Positions 20,501-28,131 are shown, counted from the stretch's first letter. The stretch: DNA of 64,000 nt from Candidatus Formimonas warabiya (GCF_002777255.1 NZ_CP017634.1:4104903-4168902); one strand, 5' to 3'. Program-made: numbers and translations. The notes: generated by a model from the letters alone, not told the origin.

Positions 20501-20605
20501 GACCTGATGCCGAAAACCATGGAAGTGCTCATGCCCAAAATGCTAAAAGAAATCATTCCTCATTTTATGCCTAAGATGGTGGAATATTTGAAAACAGCAT
20601 CCTGA
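17534..20605 (+). CDS. FAD-linked oxidase / Fe-S / CCG-domain fusion with methionine-rich tail
   Basis: A 1023-residue oxidoreductase of the GlcD-GlpC fusion type. Order of domains: FAD-binding (PCMH) domain (about 40-210, with LVPRGKATSGYGG), FAD-linked oxidase C-terminal domain (to about 460), two ferredoxin-type clusters (CSQCGYCVDHC, CTTCEMCNKTC), then two CCG cysteine modules (PGCTASY with RCCAIP; DPCHMGR with HCCGSV). Such proteins oxidise 2-hydroxy acids such as lactate or glycolate and pass electrons through Fe-S centres. The last 127 residues are an unusual extension with 29 methionines and nine Met-Pro pairs. ATG 17534 is chosen because GGGGGAGG lies 8 bases upstream. Confidence 0.85.
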   Translation: MAHLSSEIREQLKARWENRINFDELERKIYARDMGVMPSMIKPLVGNPVPEGIVQPVSEAELIELVNMAREEKINLVPRGKATSGYGGVLPVHQGLVVEFNRMKQIHPIHAEDQTVTVEPGAVWEEVEFHLNQHGLTLALYPTSALSSTVGGWLAQGGAGIGSFEYGYFRENVVSARLVLGDGSVQEMKGQDLDLVSDVNGITGLISQVTFRVKPLTQLHIKAIAFDDCRNLASFMKEIYDRKVPLWSVSFINQDAARLKNQLPPHLHHGHPVVDAHKVMLPEKYIALLSCTHDRCDVVTENVLALAAAHHGQVLGEEIARHEWEARFEPIRAKRIAPSLIPSEVVVPVETLGEVIEEIARDIKHPFILEGFATNKREFVLLGFILHDERKIYFNLAYGLSLSILKTAQKFGGRPYATGLYFTGFAHQVLGEDRVQRLRDFKSRTDLQGIMNPGKVLDSSLVSAGIGVAGLFEPIVKVFGNWAKTKEPGEVFQDRKGIPGDVAWYAYACSQCGYCVDHCDQYYGRGWESQSPRGKWTYLKMVLEGEAAFNQKTVDTFLACTTCEMCNKTCQLDLPNESSWLKLRGMLVQKRGYRTFPPFEIMANSLRRNGNIWGSYAKDRDQWMTDEIRTVVKEKADYAFFPGCTASYVEHDVAQSVAHLLKASGIEFAYLGKEERCCAIPMLVSGRWEVFDETAAKNIENMKKTGAHTVVTACPACWLVWEVYYRQWAEERGVEYPFHAKHYADVLAERIKAGALTLPNNVERKVTYHDPCHMGRAGGRYEGPRTLIQAIPGSHFREMRFHKEKAHCCGSVLSLVADPDIAADIGAVRLQEALECGADTVITACPCCRVQLKNSADVKGVPIQVRDLATLAAESLGCRIPDSDPVIDEKWAVFDGMIRMMTPWGMAEMMAEMIPDMIEAMPDLYRRMMRMVIASPPVMKEPMIGMMKRVMPSLFPSLLPGMMPKIMPAMLEKVAQAVPMPEYLLEQMPDLMPKTMEVLMPKMLKEIIPHFMPKMVEYLKTAS

Positions 20606-20618
20606 TTTCCCTGAATGA

Positions 20619-20666
20619 GCCGAGGGAGGGAGCGCCTTTTTAACAGGCCTCCCTCTCTCGCATTTT
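20619..20666 (+). terminator. Terminator-like hairpin after the oxidoreductase
   Basis: GCCGAGGGAGGGAG (20619-20632) pairs with CCTCCCTCTCTCGC (20648-20661) with small internal mismatches, then TTTT. Confidence 0.55.
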
Positions 20667-20724
20667 CTGGGAACGTAAAGCTGATCCCGGGATGGTAAAA
20701 ATCCTCCAGTTTTTCTAAACAAGG

Positions 20725-20753
20725 TAGAAATCTAGTAACAATATAGGTATAAT
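20725..20753 (+). promoter_or_regulatory. Promoter of the small membrane protein gene
   Basis: A perfect -10, TATAAT (20748-20753), lies 17 bases after a weak -35 TAGAAA. Confidence 0.45.
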
Positions 20754-20791
20754 TTAGATAGAAAAACGATCCTACATCTTCTTATACCTAT
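20743..20791. promoter_or_regulatory. Dyad overlapping the small membrane protein promoter
   Basis: ATAGGTATAA (20743-20752) and TTATACCTAT (20782-20791) are perfect 10-bp inverted repeats separated by 29 bases. The left arm covers the -10 box and includes the half-site TATAGGTA found in the oxidoreductase operator. Confidence 0.5.
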
Positions 20792-20850
20792 GAAAGCAAG
20801 CTTTTGGTTTACCGGATGAGGAACAAAACATAGAAGGTGGTATAAAAAGT

Positions 20851-21078
20851 ATGTCATCAGGACTGCTGCGTTGGATTACTGGGGCACATCTTTTTCTGGG
20901 AGCTTGGATTTTTATAGGTTATGTGGTTTGGTGGGAAATCAATCATGCTACGGGAAGTCCCTTTTGGATGCATGTTCGTATCGCCGTTTCTTGCATTATT
21001 ACCCTGATTCTGTTGGAGATTTCTCTCAATTTAATGGGAAAGACCCATATTGTTCCAAGGCTTCCCTACTCCTTTTAA
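20851..21078 (+). CDS. Small two-helix membrane protein of unknown function
   Basis: A 75-residue hydrophobic protein with two membrane segments (about 8-28 and 44-64) and histidines near the membrane boundary. AAGGTGG lies 10 bases before the ATG, and the promoter and dyad upstream support expression. I do not recognise the family. The regulatory half-site it appears to share with the large oxidoreductase suggests, by inference, that the two act under the same signal. Confidence 0.6.
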   Translation: MSSGLLRWITGAHLFLGAWIFIGYVVWWEINHATGSPFWMHVRIAVSCIITLILLEISLNLMGKTHIVPRLPYSF

Positions 21079-21237
21079 CGTCAGCGCCGGGTGGGGTAGG
21101 CCTGAGATTTTATTTCAGAACAAGCCACTTTTTGCCTTTAGGGGCGGAAAGTGTTATTATTTTTGGTAGGAAAAAACAGGACATAGGGGAAAACCTTGTT
21201 ACCCTCACTAGTATTTAGAAGAAAGGAGAGTCCAGGC

Positions 21238-21765
21238 ATGCTTTTTATGGAACTGGCCAAGAAAAGGTATTCGGTACGGAGTTATCGGAACATTCCGGTA
21301 GAGGAAGAAAAACTGAGACAAATTCTTGAGGCGGGCCGAATTGCCCCGTCAGCGGTGAATTTTCAACCCTTGTACTTTATTGTGGTGCGGGAACCCGAAT
21401 TGAAGAAAAGAGTGGCCGCCACTTACCGGCGGGACTGGATCCAGCAAGCCCCGGCGATCATTGTAGTTTGCGGAGACCACAGCAAGTCCTGGCGGCGGGC
21501 GGACGGGAAAGACCACTGCGATATTGATGCCGCCATTGCCATTGATCATATGACCCTGGCCGCGGTTGAATTAGGGCTGGGTACATGCTGGGTATGTGCT
21601 TTTAATTCTACGGACTGCCATACCGTATTAAACCTTCCCGCCCATATTGAAACGATTGCTTTGCTTCCTTTAGGATATCCGGCCGATGAGCCGGATCCGG
21701 AGCGCCATGCTGCGAGAAGAAAGAAAATGGAAGAAATGATCTGCTGGGACGGGTTTAACAAGTAA
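21238..21765 (+). CDS. Nitroreductase-family FMN oxidoreductase
   Basis: A 175-residue nitroreductase-fold flavoprotein. The N-terminal RYSVRSYRNIPV and the AGRIAPSAVNFQP block are the FMN-binding signatures; GLGTCWVCAF and the ALLPLGYPADEP motif mark the C-terminal half. Enzymes of this type reduce nitroaromatics, quinones or enones with NAD(P)H; the natural substrate is unknown. The ATG at 21238 is chosen because GAAAGGAG lies about 8 bases upstream, rather than an in-frame codon at 21196. Confidence 0.88.
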   Translation: MLFMELAKKRYSVRSYRNIPVEEEKLRQILEAGRIAPSAVNFQPLYFIVVREPELKKRVAATYRRDWIQQAPAIIVVCGDHSKSWRRADGKDHCDIDAAIAIDHMTLAAVELGLGTCWVCAFNSTDCHTVLNLPAHIETIALLPLGYPADEPDPERHAARRKKMEEMICWDGFNK

Positions 21766-21779
21766 AACCATTTAAAAAG

Positions 21780-21811
21780 CCTGATCTCCTATCCGGAGGT
21801 TCAGGTTTTTT
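21780..21811 (+). terminator. Rho-independent terminator after the nitroreductase gene
   Basis: CCTGATCTCC (21780-21789) pairs with GGAGGTTCAGG (21795-21805) with a small bulge, followed by six T. Confidence 0.75.
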
Positions 21812-21841
21812 ACTTTTCCAGGAAGGATAATGATCAACCGT

Positions 21842-21848
21842 TGTCGAA
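21842..21848 (+). promoter_or_regulatory. Spo0A box
   Basis: An exact TGTCGAA, in the extended context TTGTCGAAAAAT, lies 83 bases before the phosphatase gene's first ATG. The heptamer is the 0A-box consensus. A single site of seven bases can occur by chance, but the gene type and the A-rich extension support it. Confidence 0.5.
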
Positions 21849-21930
21849 AAATTACCAACTATCTCTTTTCATGGGAAAAATGCGCGACGATACCCTTTGA
21901 TGTCCTTTCTTTCGGGACAAAACAATCCAA

Positions 21931-23832
21931 ATGTTTCGGCGTGCTATAGTTTACGATAAGTGGGGTATCGTTATGTTAAAAGAATTGATGGGTATTAACA
22001 AAGATCAGAAAAAAGATGTAGGAGATTTATTTGATTACAGTACGTTAAGGGTCATCATTCTGGCCAGCTTAGTTATCGTGTTATCTGCTTTTCTCATGGG
22101 CGGAATCAGCTATATGATTGCGGAAAAAGCCATCGTCAAAAAGATTAAGTCACAGGACTTGGTCTATATTGTCCAATCTGCAGCCGCGAAGATTGACGGG
22201 CGAATTGAACGGGCCAAGGAAACTGCTTTAATCCTGGCCCAGGACCCGGCCATTCTGGAATGGGTGAAAAGCGGGGAAAAGGACACCCGGATGGGAGATT
22301 ATGCCCAGGAGCAAATTACCGATATTGCTCAAAATTATGACTACAGCAATTCTTTTATCGTCAGCAGTATCACGAACCATTACTGGGCAGAAGGCGGAAA
22401 ATTGATTGATACCATGAAAATGAGCGACCCGGATGATTCCTGGTTTTTTCAAACCATTCAGTCAAAAAAGCCGGTCTCCGTACAAATAGATTTTAACAAG
22501 GAACGCAATGACACCTTCGTCTTTGTGGATGCGCTGATGGGAGATCTGAATCAGCCTTTGGCGGTAACCGGAGTAGGGGTCAATTTCAAAGATATTGTTC
22601 AAGAATTCCAGAACTATAAATTCGGGGAAAAAAGTAACCTGTGGTTAATTGACGAACAAGGGGACATCTATATTTCCGAAGATACCGAGCACACTGAATA
22701 TAATATTGAAAGTTTTCTTCCCCTGGACATCAGTGCAAAAATCATTGCCCCGACGGAAAAAAGGGATTTTTCTCCCCACGTATTAGAGTATCAAAACCGG
22801 ACGGGGGAAATCTTTGATTTAATTTACCTGCCTCTGAAATCAACAGACTGGAAGCTGGTGCTCCAGATCCCCCGGAAGGAAAGCCTGTCCATTGTTGATT
22901 CTGTGAAGCTAAATATGGCATTAGCCGGCCTGATCAGCATCATGGTTGTGGTTTTTATCTTTTATTTTATTTCCAGCAGAATAGCAAATCCCTATAAAAG
23001 AGCGGTTATTTTAAGCAAAGAGCTGGAAAGAAAGGTTAACGAGAGGACCCAGGAGTTAAATGAACAAAATTCCCGAATTATGGAGAGCATCGAATATGCG
23101 AAAATGATCCAGGAATCCGTCCTGCCGCCCAGAGAAGAATTAGAAAAAGCATTGGGAGAATACTTTACCATTTGGAAACCCCGGGACACAGTGGGGGGAG
23201 ATTTTTACTGGCTGCGCAGGGGGAAAAAGGGGTTTGTTTTTGTGATTGGAGACTGTACCGGCCATGGGGTACCCGGAGCATTAATGACGATGGCGGTAAA
23301 TGGTATTCTGAACCATATTGTGGATGATATTTGTGCGGACAATCCCGGACTGATTTTGAAAGAGATGAACCGTTTGTTAAAACAAACCCTTAACCGCAAC
23401 GATACAGAAAATTTTGTAGAGGATGGCCTTGATGCAGGGATCATTTACAAGCCGTGGGATGGGCCAGTGGTTTTCGCCGGGGCCAAGATTTCCCTTTATG
23501 TGAAAAAAGGGGAACACTTGCACGTGATCAAAGGAAGCAGCAAAGGTATCGGATATCGAAGCACCGATTTGGAATATGAGTTTTTAAACTACGCCATCGA
23601 GTTGGAGGGCAGCCCGGTCTTTTATCTGGCCACGGATGGTTACATGGACCAGAATGGGGGAGAACAAGATTATTCCTTTGGCAGAAAACGTTTTGAAGAG
23701 GTAATTCATGGCTGTGATTCCGCATCTTTGGCAAAACAGCAGGAGATTTTCGAAAGAACTTTGGCAGAATATATGGCTGGTGAACGGCAAAGAGATGACA
23801 TTACCGTAATTGCCTTCAAACTGACTAGTTAA
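21931..23832 (+). CDS. Sensor phosphatase: double-Cache receptor with SpoIIE/PP2C domain
   Basis: A 633-residue membrane protein. A membrane helix (about 43-63) is followed by an extracytoplasmic Cache-type sensor (about 64-335), a second helix (about 342-362), a coiled-coil linker (RKVNERTQELNEQN) and a C-terminal PP2C-type serine phosphatase of the SpoIIE/RsbU family (about 410-630) with GGDFYW, GDCTGHGVPGALM and ATDGYMDQ. Such proteins dephosphorylate anti-sigma-factor antagonists in response to an external ligand; no partner genes are adjacent. ATG 21973 is an alternative start; neither has a strong ribosome site. Confidence 0.88.
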   Translation: MFRRAIVYDKWGIVMLKELMGINKDQKKDVGDLFDYSTLRVIILASLVIVLSAFLMGGISYMIAEKAIVKKIKSQDLVYIVQSAAAKIDGRIERAKETALILAQDPAILEWVKSGEKDTRMGDYAQEQITDIAQNYDYSNSFIVSSITNHYWAEGGKLIDTMKMSDPDDSWFFQTIQSKKPVSVQIDFNKERNDTFVFVDALMGDLNQPLAVTGVGVNFKDIVQEFQNYKFGEKSNLWLIDEQGDIYISEDTEHTEYNIESFLPLDISAKIIAPTEKRDFSPHVLEYQNRTGEIFDLIYLPLKSTDWKLVLQIPRKESLSIVDSVKLNMALAGLISIMVVVFIFYFISSRIANPYKRAVILSKELERKVNERTQELNEQNSRIMESIEYAKMIQESVLPPREELEKALGEYFTIWKPRDTVGGDFYWLRRGKKGFVFVIGDCTGHGVPGALMTMAVNGILNHIVDDICADNPGLILKEMNRLLKQTLNRNDTENFVEDGLDAGIIYKPWDGPVVFAGAKISLYVKKGEHLHVIKGSSKGIGYRSTDLEYEFLNYAIELEGSPVFYLATDGYMDQNGGEQDYSFGRKRFEEVIHGCDSASLAKQQEIFERTLAEYMAGERQRDDITVIAFKLTS

Positions 23833-23869
23833 TAAAAGTTCCTGAGATCCGGAACAAATGCTTTCTTGT

Positions 23870-23906
23870 CCTGCAAATCCCTCTGCTCAGGTTTGCAGGT
23901 TTTTTA
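23870..23906 (+). terminator. Rho-independent terminator after the phosphatase gene
   Basis: CCTGCAAA (23870-23877) and TTTGCAGG (23892-23899) form a perfect 8-bp stem followed by seven T. Confidence 0.8.
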
Positions 23907-24013
23907 TCATCCGGGGGAAAGAATTTTCCGCAGCCAATAGATGGGACGGAGAATGGAGGTTCTGGCAAGTATTTTTCTCTGAAAGAAAAATCATTTATAG
24001 GAGGGACGGTCCG

Positions 24014-24901
24014 ATGGCACTGAGTTTAGAGAAACGGCTCAAACAATTAGCCGGTCAAGAAGGAATTGACGTGATCAAATTTACGGATGCGGCACCATTT
24101 CAGAACTATGCCCTGGAGGAATCCTCCAGGAGAGACCCTCGCATTGCTCTTTCCGATGCCAAGAGCGTGATCATTTGCGGAATTTACATCGGAGGATTCC
24201 AGGTTCCGGACCCCCAGGATCGCTCCATCGGCCGGTTTAGCAGGCTTATTCTTTCCAGTTTCTACTTTGATGTGGTGACCCCCCTCACCCCGCTGATCTC
24301 AGAACTGAAAAGCGAAGGATATGCGGCGATTCCTTGTGATGGTTATCAGGACCGTTCCGTTCTGCCCTTAAAACTTGCGGCCGTACGGGCCGGTATGGGC
24401 TGGCAGGGAAAGAACTCCTTGCTCATTACCAGAAATTACGGGAGTTTCATGGCTTTAGGGGGAATTATTACCAATGCGCCTTTGGAACGGGATGCTGGTG
24501 AAAAAGAAAAAGATCATTGCGGGAAATGTGAGGCCTGCAAAAAAGCGTGCCCGATGGGAGCCCTCCATGAACCCTACCGGTTAAATGTGGACAGGTGCCT
24601 TTCCTATCTCTTAGAAAGCCAGGGAGAGCTCTCCCAGGAAGTACGCCGAAAAATGGGCAATATGGTTTTAGAGTGTGATATTTGCCAGTCGGTCTGTCCC
24701 TGGAACAAAAAACAAAAGGCAAAATTCACAAAGGAATCTGCCTTGGGGAAACTGGATTTAAATGAATTTTTTAAACTGTCCCGTTTAGTTCAACTGTCCG
24801 AAGAAGAGTATCGTCAGTCCCTCGGGTACCGCCTTACGGGGGTGGATTATAATACTTTTCATAGAAATGTCATCTATGCTATGCGCAATGCCCCCTCTTA
24901 A
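24014..24901 (+). CDS. QueG-like 4Fe-4S double-cluster protein
   Basis: A 295-residue protein of the epoxyqueuosine reductase-like family. The N-terminal domain leads to RAGMGWQGKNSLLITRNYGS, then two ferredoxin-type clusters (CGKCEACKKACP and CDICQSVCPWN). True QueG reduces epoxyqueuosine in tRNA and is about 350-380 residues with a C-terminal HEAT-like region, which is absent here. It is therefore a shorter relative whose substrate is uncertain. The ATG at 24014 has AGGAGGGA 7 bases upstream. Its TAA stop overlaps the stop of the convergent gene within TTAA. Confidence 0.8.
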   Translation: MALSLEKRLKQLAGQEGIDVIKFTDAAPFQNYALEESSRRDPRIALSDAKSVIICGIYIGGFQVPDPQDRSIGRFSRLILSSFYFDVVTPLTPLISELKSEGYAAIPCDGYQDRSVLPLKLAAVRAGMGWQGKNSLLITRNYGSFMALGGIITNAPLERDAGEKEKDHCGKCEACKKACPMGALHEPYRLNVDRCLSYLLESQGELSQEVRRKMGNMVLECDICQSVCPWNKKQKAKFTKESALGKLDLNEFFKLSRLVQLSEEEYRQSLGYRLTGVDYNTFHRNVIYAMRNAPS

Positions 24902-25248
24902 ATCTTAGCCACGATTCCTTGGATAAACGGGTAGGCATACAATCTTCCCTCGATTGCCCGCCAGGCCGCGATCAGAGAAGTGACCACCAAAATAATAGCC
25001 AGAATCAACAAGACAGGAACCAAAAGAAGGCCTACCAACACCATACATAAGAGTCCCACTACTAATCCCGCTACCAATAGCATGACGTGGGCAACTAATG
25101 CTTGTTTGGCATGATCATACACAAAAGGGTCATCTTTTTTCCATAGAAAAATTATCAGGGGAGCAATGATAAACCCCACACCACCTAAAAGATAGGCCAA
25201 ATGAGCAATGACAGCGAGAAATTTTTGTTCGCCCGAAACATTTTCCAT
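24898..25248 (-). CDS. DUF4870-family membrane protein
   Basis: A 116-residue membrane protein with an opening helix (LAVIAHLAYLLGGVGFIIAP), the KKDDPFVYDHAKQAL loop and two closely spaced helices, the layout of the DUF4870 (Tic20-like) family. The function is unknown. The ATG at 25248 has GGAGGT 6 bases upstream. It lies 26 bases downstream of the sigma-like gene on the same strand and probably shares its transcript, so it could act with that regulator. Confidence 0.8.
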   Translation of the reverse strand: MENVSGEQKFLAVIAHLAYLLGGVGFIIAPLIIFLWKKDDPFVYDHAKQALVAHVMLLVAGLVVGLLCMVLVGLLLVPVLLILAIILVVTSLIAAWRAIEGRLYAYPFIQGIVAKI

Positions 25249-25274
25249 GCACTTACCTCCAAAATAGTATTTCA

Positions 25275-25739
25275 CTATATACTATACAGAGATTTATGGG
25301 ACTCTACAAATATTTTTTGATATTGTTCTTTCACTAAGTTCCGGGCCTGATATAAATCTTTTCTGAGCACTGGTTCCGGTTCATCTAAAATTTGCATCAC
25401 TTCTTGGCGGGTCAGTTTTAATACATCATGAAGAATGAGAACAATTTTTTCCTTTGGAGGGAGGGATGACAGGCATTTTTCCACGGAGAGATTTCTTCTT
25501 ATCTCACCATGAGCATACCGTTGTGCGGTGTGTAAGTATTCTTGACAAATGTTGGTGATCAGCAAATGGAGAAGGTCATTTCCGCAAGATAAGGCCGATA
25601 TTTGATGGGTCACGGCAGCAGAAATCAAATTTACCGCGTGTTCTTCCTCTCCTGTCAAGCGGTAAGCCAGGTTATAGACTAAATGGCTGTTATGGTTGAT
25701 ACAATCGATTATTTCATGAATGGTCCCTGCATTTTTCAT
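25275..25739 (-). CDS. Degenerate ECF-type sigma-70 family protein
   Basis: A 154-residue protein with the outline of an extracytoplasmic-function sigma factor. Region 2 is recognisable (LVYNLAYRLTGEEEHAVNLISAA) but the usual acidic D-L-x-Q-E core is altered to N-L-I-S-A. Region 4 (LSSLPPKEKIVLILHDVLKLTRQEVMQIL) is well kept. ATG 25739 is chosen because GGGGAGA lies 7 bases upstream. It may be an active but divergent sigma factor or a DNA-binding relative. It is transcribed with a DUF4870 membrane protein, which might be its signal partner; that is speculation. Confidence 0.65.
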   Translation of the reverse strand: MKNAGTIHEIIDCINHNSHLVYNLAYRLTGEEEHAVNLISAAVTHQISALSCGNDLLHLLITNICQEYLHTAQRYAHGEIRRNLSVEKCLSSLPPKEKIVLILHDVLKLTRQEVMQILDEPEPVLRKDLYQARNLVKEQYQKIFVESHKSLYSI

Positions 25740-25890
25740 ATTGAATCTCCCCACTAACTGCTCTTTATAACATAAGACGATAAATAAATTCGATGGGAAC
25801 AAAAAATATCTGACCATCTTGAAACACGATTTTAGGAGCCTGCATGTTTGCCGACATCATCTTTAATTTTCACGAAAGGGGAAATTGATC

Positions 25891-26493
25891 GTGGATAAGC
25901 TTTTTGAACAAAACAATTTTTTCCGCACCCTATTTCATGCTATTCCGGTAGTGGTATTGGTTGCTGATGCCGAGGGAAGGGTCCGGGCGATCAATGACGC
26001 GACAGAGAAACTATTTGGCATTACCAGCCAGGAAGCTTTTCTAAAAAGAGGCGGGGAAGTCTTTAACTGTGTTTTTTCTACATTAGACCCCCGGGGCTGC
26101 GGTTTTTCGCCGGCTTGTCAGCACTGCCAGGTGAGAAAGACTGCCATGGCAGCGATAAAAGGCCAAAAATTAACCCGGATCAAGGCGCAGCTCCAAATTT
26201 CCTCTGCCGGAGAAATAAAAACGTTTAATCTCCTCATCACATCGGCGCCTATTCATTATGGGAAACAAACATATGCCGTTGTGGTGATGGAGGATGTGTC
26301 AAATATTGTTGAGCTTCAAGGATTGCTCCCCATTTGTTTTTCCTGTAAAAAAATAAAAAATGACCAAGGGTATTGGGATCAATTGGAAAAATATATTGAA
26401 AAGAATTCTGAAGCGGAATTTACGCACAGCATTTGTCCGGAATGTCTGACAAAATTATACCCTGACTATGCAGAAAAAGTAAACGCTGATTAA
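25891..26493 (+). CDS. PAS-domain protein with cysteine clusters
   Basis: A 200-residue cytoplasmic protein. A PAS domain (about 10-140) carries an inserted cysteine cluster (CGFSPACQHCQVRK). The C-terminal tail has a second pair of CxxC motifs (LPICFSCKKIKND and SICPECLTKLYPD), a putative zinc or redox module seen at the end of many PAS-containing signalling proteins. No output domain such as a kinase or cyclase is attached. GTG 25891 is the likely start, with GAAAGGGG 9 bases upstream. It may be a redox or small-molecule sensor acting through protein contact. Confidence 0.75.
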   Translation: MDKLFEQNNFFRTLFHAIPVVVLVADAEGRVRAINDATEKLFGITSQEAFLKRGGEVFNCVFSTLDPRGCGFSPACQHCQVRKTAMAAIKGQKLTRIKAQLQISSAGEIKTFNLLITSAPIHYGKQTYAVVVMEDVSNIVELQGLLPICFSCKKIKNDQGYWDQLEKYIEKNSEAEFTHSICPECLTKLYPDYAEKVNAD

Positions 26494-26540
26494 TCGGTAA
26501 ATAAAACCACTTGGGGTCCCCAGCTCTTTGGGCTTTCATA

Positions 26541-27761
26541 TTATTCCGGATGAACAAAGTTCTGGGTCTTTTTTTGCCGGTCGATAATCATCACATAAAA
26601 GAGGGCGGCACTTGCCAAAAATAAAAAGGAGAATATGGTCAGGCTCCAAAACAGTTTGAAATGGGTATTTAAGAACCCTCCCAGGATGGGGCCGAGAAAC
26701 ATTCCCACCGAATAGCAGGCGTTATACAGACCATAGATCACTCCGGCGCCCTGGGGAGAGGTTTCGGGGTCCGATACCACCAGGCGGTACATGAGGGGCT
26801 GGCTGGGCGTTACTGCCGCTCCCGAAGCAATCCCTATTAAGGTCATCAGCAAAAGAAGGATGACGATGCTTGCCGTCAAGGCGAGAAAGGGAAAGAAAAG
26901 GGCCGTTGCCAGCAATCCCCAGAAAACAAACCGGTCATAGCCGTAATGGTCGGACAAATGGCCGGCCAGCGCATCACTGACGGCATTAACAATGCCTGTA
27001 AAGCCAAAGAACAAGCCGATCTGCACCGCACCTAAGCTGAATTGCTGATCCAAATGAACCGATAACAAGATTTCCAATAGGCCCCAGGTGCTGGCTAAAA
27101 TGATCAGGACTAGGCTAAAGTAAAGCAGCTTTTGATTTTTTAGCACGAAAGAAAAATTGATATGCGAGGAGCCCCTGCCATCACCGTCTAAATCGGCAAA
27201 ATCCACTTTAAAAATTAAGAAAATCAGTGCTCCGCAGAACAGGGACAGCACGGCAAACATTTGGTGATAACCGAAAAAATGATAGAGAAATCCCCCGATG
27301 GGGGGGCCGAAGATAGTGCCCAGGGACATCACCGCCATCAAAAGGCCGATTTTTTGTCCTTGTTGAAGGGGGTAAAGGACTGCTACGGCAGCTAAACCTG
27401 CCGTCCAACTGGCCGCTGCCGCCGCTCCCTGAAAAAAGCGGCATACTAGCAGCATCCAGGCATGATTCGCCAATCCATAAAATAAACAGGAAAGTGCCAG
27501 CGCGGTCATACCGGACAAAAAAATTTTCCGGTAACCGTATTTCTCCGCCATCATTCCTAAAGGAATGCTTAGCACCAGGACCCCGAAAGCATAGGAGGAA
27601 AAAATGATGCCGAAAGTGAAGGTTGTCAGGTGAAAAGTTTTCATATAAACAGGAATTAGTGGGACAATGCTTCCATATAATACAGTATCTGTAAAAATCA
27701 ATGCCATGATCAGGTAAAAAATTTTCTGCCGGTTGTGATGGCCGGCTTTATCAGCACACAT
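26541..27761 (-). CDS. Major facilitator superfamily transporter
   Basis: A 406-residue permease with 12 predicted membrane helices. Motif A appears between helices 2 and 3 as GMMAEKYGYRKI, with a matching loop in the second half (GHLSDHYGYDRF). The arrangement fits the drug/proton antiporter branch (MdtG/YttB-like), but the substrate is unknown. ATG 27761 has AAAGGGA about 7 bases upstream; an earlier in-frame ATG at 27806 would add 15 residues. It is a single gene, divergent from cstA. Confidence 0.85.
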   Translation of the reverse strand: MCADKAGHHNRQKIFYLIMALIFTDTVLYGSIVPLIPVYMKTFHLTTFTFGIIFSSYAFGVLVLSIPLGMMAEKYGYRKIFLSGMTALALSCLFYGLANHAWMLLVCRFFQGAAAAASWTAGLAAVAVLYPLQQGQKIGLLMAVMSLGTIFGPPIGGFLYHFFGYHQMFAVLSLFCGALIFLIFKVDFADLDGDGRGSSHINFSFVLKNQKLLYFSLVLIILASTWGLLEILLSVHLDQQFSLGAVQIGLFFGFTGIVNAVSDALAGHLSDHYGYDRFVFWGLLATALFFPFLALTASIVILLLLMTLIGIASGAAVTPSQPLMYRLVVSDPETSPQGAGVIYGLYNACYSVGMFLGPILGGFLNTHFKLFWSLTIFSFLFLASAALFYVMIIDRQKKTQNFVHPE

Positions 27762-27883
27762 GTCAAATTCCCTTTCTTGGAGCGCCTTTTGCATAAGATC
27801 AGACATTCGCCGGAAACCCTATTTTTTCCTTTAAAATCGCTAAAATAGATTTTTTGTGATCAGTTTTTACCAAAATATATCAT

Positions 27884-27924
27884 AAGCACCCTTCTTCATG
27901 AAAGTAGAGACTGGGTGCTTTTTT
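27884..27924 (+). terminator. Terminator-like hairpin upstream of cstA
   Basis: AAGCACCC (27884-27891) and GGGTGCTT (27913-27920) form a perfect 8-bp stem, with T continuing to 27924. It lies in the 370-base divergent region between the MFS gene and cstA, over 200 bases before cstA, in plus orientation. It could end a short RNA or act in a leader. The rest of the gap is A/T-rich and shows no further feature I can support. Confidence 0.5.
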
Positions 27925-28131
27925 CGTGTCGAATCAGGCAGGAATTTATCTTCTTCTATAGAAATGTTTTCCTAAAAGCGCTTTATACAACAAGATAGGA
28001 AATGCAAAATACATCAGGGGAAATATATGCTATAAAATCTCAGCCTGATGAATTTAAACATCTTACCCGCCAGGATCCGGTAGTTCCCATAAGTAAATAG
28101 GAGCTGCTTTTAAACAAAGGAGATAACTAGA

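Noticed and set aside
21822..21851. SigH promoter before the sensor phosphatase
   Set aside because: GAAGGATAA-N12-GTCGAAAAA has GAAA where the consensus needs GAAT, and the right half is better explained as a Spo0A box.
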